Below, in pieces: positions 57,043 through 64,000 of a stretch of 64,000 nt of DNA. The notes below the pieces were generated by a model, which had not been told where the DNA came from, did not search any database, and saw only the letters and a list, made by a program, of their open reading frames with translations. A program made the translations under genes and the position numbers. Source of the stretch: Geosiphon pyriformis (lineage: Eukaryota; Glomeromycota; Glomeromycetes; Archaeosporales; Geosiphonaceae); assembly GCA_016748015.1 (NCBI GenBank), contig JAAOMT010000303.1:624257-688256 (forward strand). Reading direction: 5' to 3'. Position 1 is the stretch's first letter. Every line of letters starts with the position of its first letter.

Positions 57043-57060
57043 ACCTCACAGAAAGCACCA
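57043..57060 (-). other. Primer-binding site of gypsy C
   Basis: The minus strand reads TGGTGCTTTCTGTGAGGT, two to three bases inside the LTR, almost identical to the family-A site. Plus-strand text TTTCTGTGA (57,026-57,034) and TCACAGAAA (57,046-57,054) form an inverted repeat at the site. Confidence 0.85.
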
Positions 57061-57063
57061 AAT

Positions 57064-58094
57064 GTTATAAGTAAACTTGGTAGTATATGGTAATAATGTT
57101 TGGTGCTCAAGATTTTGAGTTTTTAGAGAGTTTTTAATAGTTTTCTTTTGGTAGGCTTGTTTGTTGTGTTAATGTTATCAGTTTCTAAAGATCTGTTTAA
57201 TTGTTATAAATTTATCTATGAAGTTTTTTGGTTATAAGGCACAGAGAAATGTTTTATAGTATTACAATTTCTTGTATGTAAATATGAGCCATCTTTTCTA
57301 AGCTAACAAGCACAGTTATTAGGGTTTGGTGGTATTTTTTTGCTCTTCTGATAAGCTACCAAGATAATATTAATATTTAAACTTAAAGAAAGCTTTCCTC
57401 TTTTACTAAGCTATCACAAAGTCAATTTTTAAACAATCAATTTTTTTATGTTACCACTTTACAAGAAAGAATAAAAGAAAAGAAAATAAAATAAAATAAA
57501 ATAAAATAAAAATAAAAGAAAATAAAAAAAGATAAATTAATATTATCAATTGCCATAATTAAGAGCAATTGGTTTAGATCATTAAGGATTTAAGATATTT
57601 ATGCTAAGAACATCTGTTCTGAAATAAAAGTATGAAACAAGAATTAGTTTAATTTAAGCATAGGATGATTGGTAACCATATATCAATAATTTCAAGTTTT
57701 TCAAATAAGTTTTTTATTTTTATACAATGTAATAATTATAAAAAAGAGAAAAATTGATTTTTTTTTGGCTGTTTTTCTAACTTTTATAACTACTTATTTT
57801 TATACATTCTTTTTGGTTCTACAGAATTGGTTTTTTAATTGTTTTATTCTTGCTAGCTATTGCTTTGCTATTTCTGTTATTGTTTTATTTTTCTATATTA
57901 TTACTAGTTATCTTATGTTTCAATTAGTTATTTTGTGCTATAATATATTATTGAGTTTTGTATTATGTTATTCTGAGTTATTATGTGTTATTCTGTGTTC
58001 TTTTGCATTATTCTGTATTATTTCATGTTATCACATTTTTGGTTATGTTTTCTTTATAACTTTAGATTGGTTTTTCTATTCAAATAATATTATC
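57064..58094 (-). repeat. 5' LTR of gypsy C (1,031 bp)
   Basis: It begins (plus text) TGTTATAAGTAAACTTGG and ends AATAATATTATC. It is longer than the 3' LTR partly because of an (AAAAT)n tract at about 57,475-57,530. GTTATT-type repeats lie at 57,890-58,040. Confidence 0.85.
57475..57530. repeat. (AAAAT)n tract in the gypsy C LTR
   Basis: AAAATAAAATAAAATAAAAT-type microsatellite with AAAAG variants. The corresponding place in the 3' LTR (about 48,490-48,512) has only a short version, so the tract expanded after insertion. Confidence 0.85.
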
Positions 58095-58099
58095 TTATT

Positions 58100-58640
58100 G
58101 CCTTTGGTAACAAATCTTGGATTTAAGTGGTTTCACTTACTGTCTTTTCTAATGATTCTTATTTTGGTTTAAGTTTTGGTTTTGGTTCCTCTTCTTTTTT
58201 TGATGCATCATACTTTAAAAAAAGTATTTTAGTTATTCAAAATAATTTGTTTATTGCTGCTCATCTGGCCACTTTAGAATGTTCTTTGAAGTTATTTGCT
58301 AACCAAGTGTTGAGTATTGTTAAAAAGTTAAATATTGTTGATCTAATACTATAAGTGTTTGTCTCTCAACTTTTTTCTTATATTGTATCTGTACTTTTGG
58401 TTTTAGATTTAAAATTAAATATGGTTTTGAATGTTTTACAAGTGCTTTTTGCAATTCTTTCCTCAGTTATAATTGATACAATTTTGATTTTAGATGTGAG
58501 TAGTTTAAAAGTCTTGACCACTAAAGTAGATAGTTTAAAGTCAAAGTTGTTGGCTCTGGATGCTTTTGTGTATTTAGTTTTGGTAAAATTAGATCAGTTG
58601 TGTACTAGTTCAAATTTGTCAATGCTTCTTTTTTCTTAAT
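58100..58640 (+). pseudogene. ORF1 of L3, 3' part
   Basis: It resumes right after the gypsy C target repeat. The stretches 58,127-58,354 and 58,355-58,639 follow L1 ORF1: LKLFANQVLSIVKKLN aligns with LELLANQVSSVMKKLN, and SSLKVLTTKVDSLKSKL with SSKVLTTKVGG plus LESKM. This copy shows what L1 ORF1 reads without the solo LTR. It ends at TAA near 58,637-58,639, where L1 has Gln before TGA. Confidence 0.83.
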
Positions 58641-59450
58641 AAGTAATTTCATTTGAAAAATTGCTATGTGTAATGTCTAAGAGATGAACAATTTGGCTAA
58701 ACAGAAAGACATAATTAGATAACACAGTAAGTTTGGCAATTGGATCTTTTTTTTTACCAAAACTAAGCTAAAAAGTTAGATTAAGTTTTGGATTAAAGAT
58801 AAGTTTTAAGATGTGAAAGTTTTTGTTTTTGGTTTGAATACTGGATACATGAGTATTGGAATGGCAATTTTAATAAATGATTCCTTGGTTTAGCATATGT
58901 ATAAAGTCTTTAAGATTTCAGATTATCTTATTTCATTATGTTTGCTGTTTGGCAATAAATATTTTATAACACTAATAGATTTGTATACAAGTGTTTTGCC
59001 TAATATGTGATTTGATCAGGCCAATAAAATAAACTTTTTTATTGTTAAAGAGATTAATTTAAGCTTTTATGTTGTTTTGGATGGTAATTTCAATAAAAAC
59101 AGAAAAAAATACAATGCAAGTTTCAAAAAATGTTTTGATTTGAGTTTATGCAATTTTTTTCAAATAGAATGGCTTTCAAGCTTTCAATATAATCCAATTT
59201 ATAGAATGTAAAGAAAACTATTAACTACATTCTTATCAGTAAACATATCTTGTTTTCTGTAATGATTCAGAGTATTGATAGTGTGTTTAAGTTTTTTAAT
59301 ACTAATTACAAGACTGTTATAATATTTTTTGGTCTAAACAGTCTATTAAACAAATATCTGCTTATAATTTATATACAAGTTAATAAGGACTATTGGAAGT
59401 TTAGGATTAAAGATATAAATAATGCTAAATAGGTTAGTTTTTAAGAGTGT
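58641..59450 (+). pseudogene. ORF2 of L3: endonuclease
   Basis: The ATG seen in L1 has become ATA in this decayed copy (about 58,638). The readable part follows L1: LNTGYMSIGMAILINDSLV, then VVLDGNFNKNRKKYNASFKK (about 59,075), where GDFN has become GNFN. The His motif region is decayed. Confidence 0.78.
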
Positions 59451-59599
59451 GTCTTTATCAGTCTGTTAAAAGTTATGAATAGTTTTAATTGTGCTAGTAA
59501 TTTTGGCAATTTAGACACTATATAGAATGTTTTAAAAGGGATAATAATAAGTATGGCAAATAAAATTTTTTTTAAACACTAGTACAATGAGTTTAAGTA

Positions 59600-62450
59600 T
59601 ATAAAAAATAGTTAATTATCAAAATTTTATAATTTGGAGTTACTAGTTTTAAAAATTGTAAAGAAAGTATGTGCAAATTATAAATTTGAATATAATTATT
59701 TTATCAGAATATGGTCTATTCTTGATGATAAAAAAGCTTTCAAAGTTGACAATTTGGTTTGTAATAATAAAAATACTGGTAAGATATTAAAACAATTATC
59801 TCTAATCAGAAAAAGCTACAGGAGATTGAAATATTATAAATCTAAAACAGTTAAAAACACAGCTATCAAAAAAGTAATTGAGAAAAGAATGAACAATTTT
59901 AGTTTAAACAAAAGTAGTATAATAAGGAGTGTTTTGAAACAATCTTTTTATAAAGTTGTTTTGGATTATTTAATAATTAATGACAAGTTAGTTTTGAAGC
60001 CAAACAAGATAAAGTTTAGAGTGAATAAAATCATTGTAAATTAGATAAAGAAGTGTAAAGTGTCATCAGTGTTTCTTGCTATATTGTTACAGATTGGAGT
60101 AACAAGCTAATAGATAGCAAGGGAGAACAGGATTGTAGGGTAATGAAAATAATCAAAGGGGAATTCAACTTTAGAGAGCAAATTGAATAAGTATGGATTC
60201 AATGTACAAGATCAGTCTCATAAAATATTTCAGTCGCTATTTTTTTCAAAAGTAACTGGGGAATCTGAAAGTAGAAGGATAGTTCGTACTGTTAACAATT
60301 GATTACCACTGGTATAATTCTATGTCTCATGTCAGCACTCTTAGAATTCAATATCAGGTATCAACTTGTGTTTTTCAGTCACATTTATTCAAATAATCTT
60401 CAAATGCTACAATTATATATGTTAGGAAAAGGCCAACAAGTAATCTTTTATTTTAAGATGTTTGGATACTTGAAGATAAAGAAAGGGAAATTAGCAATAA
60501 GAGAGTGATTGATATGAAAGTTGTTATTTTTATTTATTTGATTTTTGTCTGAGAGATGATTTTCTATAGCTAAAAGACTCATCGCTTATATAACTATTGA
60601 AAGTGGTTAATGATCAGGTCAATAATCAGATCAACGATCACTATCTAAAAATAGAATGGCTAATTATATGACATTAATGGCTAATACATATGATAACTAA
60701 TAAAAATTATGGGTTTCAACTGTAACAATATGATCTTATTAATATGTACTATTGAGTTATATTAGTAAAAATCTTTTTTTTGATGTGATTAATATAATTA
60801 ATATGAATGAATTAGTTCAAGTTATTAGCAGTTTGCTTGATAACAAAGCTATTAGTTTGTTTGATATATTAAATATATTATGGAAACATTGTAACAAAAT
60901 AATGCTTGAATGCTTACTAAGTCTGTTAAACTCTTGTTTGTCTCTTAGAAAAATTCTTATTTTTTGGAAAAAAGCATAAGTTTTAATGATTTCTAAACCA
61001 TATGAGTGGAATAGTATCTTAATAAATATATGATTCATTATTTTGATTGAAACAGCTAGGAAAATTCAGTTAAAAATTTTGTTAAACCAAATTTTGTTTA
61101 CTTATACCAGATGTAATATGTTTTATGATAACAACTTTTCTGTTTTGAAAAGTACTTTGACTTATTTTTCTATTTTTGTTGTTGGCTTTATAATAGAAAA
61201 TGCTTTGGAAAAAAGCCATGAAATTTGGCTGGTTCTTCAAAATATGTATAAGCCATATGATTTAGTTGGGTAGTATTATTTCAAAACTAGTCTAGAGCAT
61301 ATTAAAATGTATAGCAGATTTATAAAATTTTTTGGAAATATATACATGAGCAAAATCAACAAAGTTATAACTAATTTTGGCCTTTCAGATAGTTACATAG
61401 TGATAGGTAGACTGGATTAGAGTAAGGTGTTTTTACACTTCTTATAAAAAAATTTTTATAATTTTTTGTTGTTTAAGGTTAAAAAACAAAACCATTTGTG
61501 TAGGTACAGGATTAATATAAACTTTATGACTAAGATAGACAGATTAAAGGCCAGTAGAGATAAATTTTCTTTTTTTGCAGCAGATGCTTTTGTTAATAAT
61601 ACAATTTAAATTAAAAATAGTTAGACTTCAATGCAACATATTTTGAACATAGCTAATAAGTTTTTTGAGTTAAATAACATTTTCATTAACAATAACAAAA
61701 CTGTGGTGATTCTAATTAATCAAAAGATCAGAGTTGTATTCTTGCAGATTTGTGGTCAATTAATTTTTATAGCCAGATATAATGAACATTATAGATATTT
61801 GGAAATCTATTTGTTGATAGATAGTTTGTTCAAATCCAGGCTTATCAAAGCTTAATTTGATGTTAGATTTTTTTCCAACTTAATTCTTAGGAAGACATTG
61901 TTAAATAAACAATTTTTGTATCTGGTTTTAGCAGTTTTACAGTCTATAGTTAATTATTGTACATAATTTAACTTTATTTCTAAGACCATGTGCCAGAAAT
62001 AGAATGTTTTACTAAGAAACAGGCTAAAATTTAAGACCAATCTGCCTGGTGACTTTTCAACTGAGATTTTACATCATTCTTCTTTTTATGGTTTAAAATC
62101 ATTTCTTTGGTTGTATTTTTTAATGCATCCAAAATACTTAGACAACTGTTTAAACGTTGCTTTCTGGACTTACAAATTCTGAGTTGGGCTTTCTTGAATT
62201 CTCTGCAATATTTTGTTAGATTAAAAATCAATCCTGTAAATAACTTTTTAACAAGTGTTATGAAATTTTTTTTTGATAATAAGATTTTTTTGTCCAATAA
62301 CTTACTTAATATATTTTATAATACTAACCAGTTTTCAATGTTTTTAGTCTTAGAAGATTCTTTTTATTTTAAGGTAGTTCATTTGTTAAAGCATTTTGGT
62401 ATTGTCTTTGGTAACAAATTATTGAATAAACAAAGGTCAATAATAAATTG
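59600..62450 (+). pseudogene. ORF2 of L3: reverse transcriptase, interrupted by a solo LTR
   Basis: The N-terminal stretch 59,634-60,044 (136 codons) matches L1 40,547-40,927. The solo LTR then intervenes. The fingers resume at 60,752-60,979 (ISLFDILNILWKHCNKIML). The palm with FVNNTI (about 61,588) has both Asp changed to Asn. Thumb and connection run over 61,631-62,451. Confidence 0.83.
60085..60727 (-). repeat. Solo family-A LTR (643 bp) with ATAT target repeat
   Basis: Plus text TGTTACAGATTGG...CAACTGTAACA, flanked by ATAT at 60,081-60,084 and 60,728-60,731. It holds three 12-bp units (about 60,605-60,640). The flanks join the L3 RT in frame. It is the cleanest evidence that family A makes 4-bp target duplications. 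Confidence 0.93.
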
Positions 62451-62679
62451 AAACACTTTTTGTTATTGAAAAAGATTGAGTTCTAGAGATTTGGTACTAT
62501 TATGATTTGAAAAAGCATTGTTTTACATAAATAGAAACCCAGTAGAATTTAGTGAAAGTAGTTGTGCATTTAGTTGCTCAAATTTCTTTTGCTCAAATGG
62601 TTTTTTAGTTGTTTAGGATGGTTTGTATTGTTATTAAAAGTTTTTGGTCTCTTTTCTTGAATGTTGTTAATGTTTGTTG

Positions 62680-63600
62680 GTTGTAAATTCACGTTTTTTA
62701 GAAGTAGTTAAACCTCCAATAACTGAATTTATCTTCAAATTATCTCCTATAATTTGAACTGCTGGGCTTATAAGTGGAGTAATCAATTCTATGCCAGTTA
62801 TTTTATGTAGTTATGTTGTAGTAAATATTAACTTTTTCTCAGGAATTGCTTGTCTGAAAACTCACTAAAATGTCTAGTTACTTTGCTATAAAAGTTAACT
62901 CTTCTACAGGAATCTTGTCTGTAAGCTATTTTAATGATTGTAATAAAATAAAAAAAAATATAAAATAAAAATGTAAAAGAAATAGAATTCTGTCAAGAAA
63001 AACGTTTTCTATTTAGGCCTAAAGTCACTAACAGATTATTGAAATTGGTAGCTAATCAATTTTAAAATATTAGTTGGGTTTTGTGAATTTTAAGTATAAT
63101 AATTTAAGAATTTGGTTTTTGAAATATTTTAATTTTATTTGATTTTGTAAAAATATGTAAGAAGTGATTTGTTCTAATTAAGATATTATGATAAGATATA
63201 TTTTCTTGAAGAGAAAAGCTTTTCTTTTATACAATTTGTTGTAGTACTAGTCTTTAAACTTGCACTTTTTTTTTGCTCTAATTTTGGTAAATTAAAGATA
63301 CATTTTGGTAAACTACAAGTTATTTCTATAAACTATTGATTATTTCGGCCAATTTCTGCTAATTTTGACGAATTTTTGAATATTAAATAGTTCAGGGTAT
63401 TGTGTAATTTGATTATCTTAATTTTTATAATACAAATCGAGTTATTAATTAAATAATAATATTTAATAATTTGATTAAATAATAAGTAATAATTGAAATG
63501 ATAATAATATATATTAATTAATAATAAAAATTAAAAGGGTAATTTTATGCTAATTAATAGCTAAAATTCTACTGGTAACAGCATAAATTGTGAGCTAACA
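62680..63600. other. Unassigned A+T-rich segment inside L3 ORF2
   Basis: In L1 about 190 nt separate the RRLDP-like end of the connection region from the RNase H start; here the gap is about 1.1 kb (62,470-63,609). The extra 0.9 kb has no coding frame I can match. It ends CTAACA just before the RNase H, so a decayed solo LTR is possible, but I found no convincing target repeat. Confidence 0.5.
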
Positions 63601-63608
63601 AGTTTAAT

Positions 63609-64000
63609 GTATACATAGATAATTTTTTAAGACAGTTTAGCACAGCAGAATTGCTAATAGAATGACAGCTTATTTTTTAACATTGGGATAGGTATAGATA
63701 TCAAAGTATACAGACTTTTTTCATCTATATTAACTGAGCTTTAAGCAGTAGCTTTGGTATTGAAATGTATTCTATTATTATATTCAATAATAGTATACAT
63801 AAACAGTCAAGCTATTTTAAATGCTTGTATTTCAGAGTTTACACTTTACCAACCAGACTTTCAGAACAGATGCTAAATAAAAAAGCATTATATAGTCAAT
63901 TTAATAAAGTTTAAAAATATTTTTGTAAGATGAGTAAAAGTCAAGAGTCATTTTAAAAATGTTGATAATAAAAAAGCTGATGTTTTTGTACATAAAACAG
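63609..64000 (+). pseudogene. ORF2 of L3: RNase H (cut by the window edge)
   Basis: VYIDNFLRQFST at 63,609 aligns with VYTNGSLKNLGT of L1 and keeps the first catalytic Asp. After a frameshift, SSILTEL then AVALVLKCILLLYS (about 63,722) carries the Glu, and YINSQAILNACISEF (about 63,795) is the third motif with Asp to Asn. VKSHFKNVDNKKADV (about 63,940) is the His/Asp end, with the final Asp kept. Confidence 0.8.

Larger units (their letters stand above)
48089..58094 (-). mobile_element. Ty3/gypsy family C, complete element inserted in L3 ORF1
   Basis: About 10.0 kb on the minus strand: 5' LTR 57,064-58,094, primer site, gag, protease, a long spacer, RT, RNase H, integrase and 3' LTR 48,089-49,068. 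The repeat TTATT(G) at 48,084-48,089 and 58,095-58,100 is the likely 5- to 6-bp target duplication. Joining the flanks brings L3 ORF1 together: VLIF on the left, FGNKSW-type sequence on the right, parallel to SFGGKTW in L1. All genes are decayed. Confidence 0.88.
46560..64000 (+). mobile_element. Non-LTR retrotransposon L3, split by later insertions
   Basis: The leader starts at the L2 A run. ORF1 runs 46,751-48,083 and resumes at 58,100 after the 10-kb gypsy C insertion. ORF2 starts near 58,641, is broken by a solo LTR (60,085-60,727) and probably by about 0.9 kb of unassigned sequence (about 62,680-63,600), and runs off the window in RNase H. It is more A+T-rich and more decayed than L1. 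The order L1-L2-L3 is strictly head to tail. Confidence 0.87.

Noticed and set aside
57043-57060. tRNA gene at the primer-binding sites
   Set aside because: Only the complement of a tRNA 3' end is present; there is no cloverleaf or promoter boxes around it.
1-64000. Host protein-coding genes
   Set aside because: Every coding-like stretch I could place belongs to a retrotransposon; I found no exon-intron pattern or unrelated conserved domain.

Overview
The window is a very A+T-rich, CpG-poor piece of eukaryotic nuclear DNA made almost entirely of retrotransposons. I see no host gene, no tRNA or rRNA gene and no bacterial-type gene. The Ty3/gypsy gag with its CCHC knuckle, and the non-LTR ORF1/ORF2 proteins (APE endonuclease, RT, RNase H, RRM+CCHC ORF1), look like element families I remember from arbuscular mycorrhizal fungi (Glomeromycotina, for example Rhizophagus or Gigaspora). 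That assignment is from memory, not from a search. Nearly every copy is decayed by G-to-A and C-to-T type changes (Gln codons to TAG/TAA, Trp to TGA, catalytic Asp to Asn).

Layout. 1-21,098: a head-to-tail array of one Ty3/gypsy family (family A), all on the minus strand and sharing LTRs. From right to left it holds full copy A3 (13,407-21,098), a deleted derivative (11,723-14,174), full copy A2 (4,896-12,417), and the 5' half of copy A1 (running off the left edge, 5' LTR at 4,110-4,895). 21,099-24,198: a hinge with a plus-strand gag/protease fragment and two truncated minus-strand LTRs. 24,199-35,172: the same family on the plus strand, full copy A4 (24,199-31,888), a second deleted derivative (31,198-34,650) and an LTR fragment. 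35,173-36,500: an extremely decayed minus-strand LINE relic. 36,521-64,000: three LINEs head to tail on the plus strand (L1, L2, L3). L1 carries a solo LTR of another family (D). L2 has only ORF1. L3 is split by a 10-kb minus-strand gypsy element of a second family (C, 48,089-58,094), by a solo family-A LTR (60,085-60,727), and probably by about 0.9 kb of unassigned sequence before its RNase H domain, which runs off the right edge.

How the parts work. Family A reads LTR, primer-binding site, gag (517 codons in three copies), an apparent -1 frameshift signal (TTTAAAC plus a hairpin), protease, a cysteine-rich linker, RT, RNase H and integrase. It ends with an unrecognised 218-codon ORF whose coding sequence contains the polypurine tract and whose last codons and stop lie inside the 3' LTR. 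The LTR holds a 12-bp minisatellite with a TGATCA core whose copy number explains much of the LTR length variation. Families A and C share a primer-binding site that fits the 3' end of a tRNA, possibly elongator tRNA-Met. L1 overlaps its ORF1 stop and ORF2 start as ATGA. L2 shares its 3' tail with L1 and looks like a non-autonomous partner.

Coordinates of LTRs and target-site repeats were read base by base. Domain limits inside decayed pol genes are approximate.
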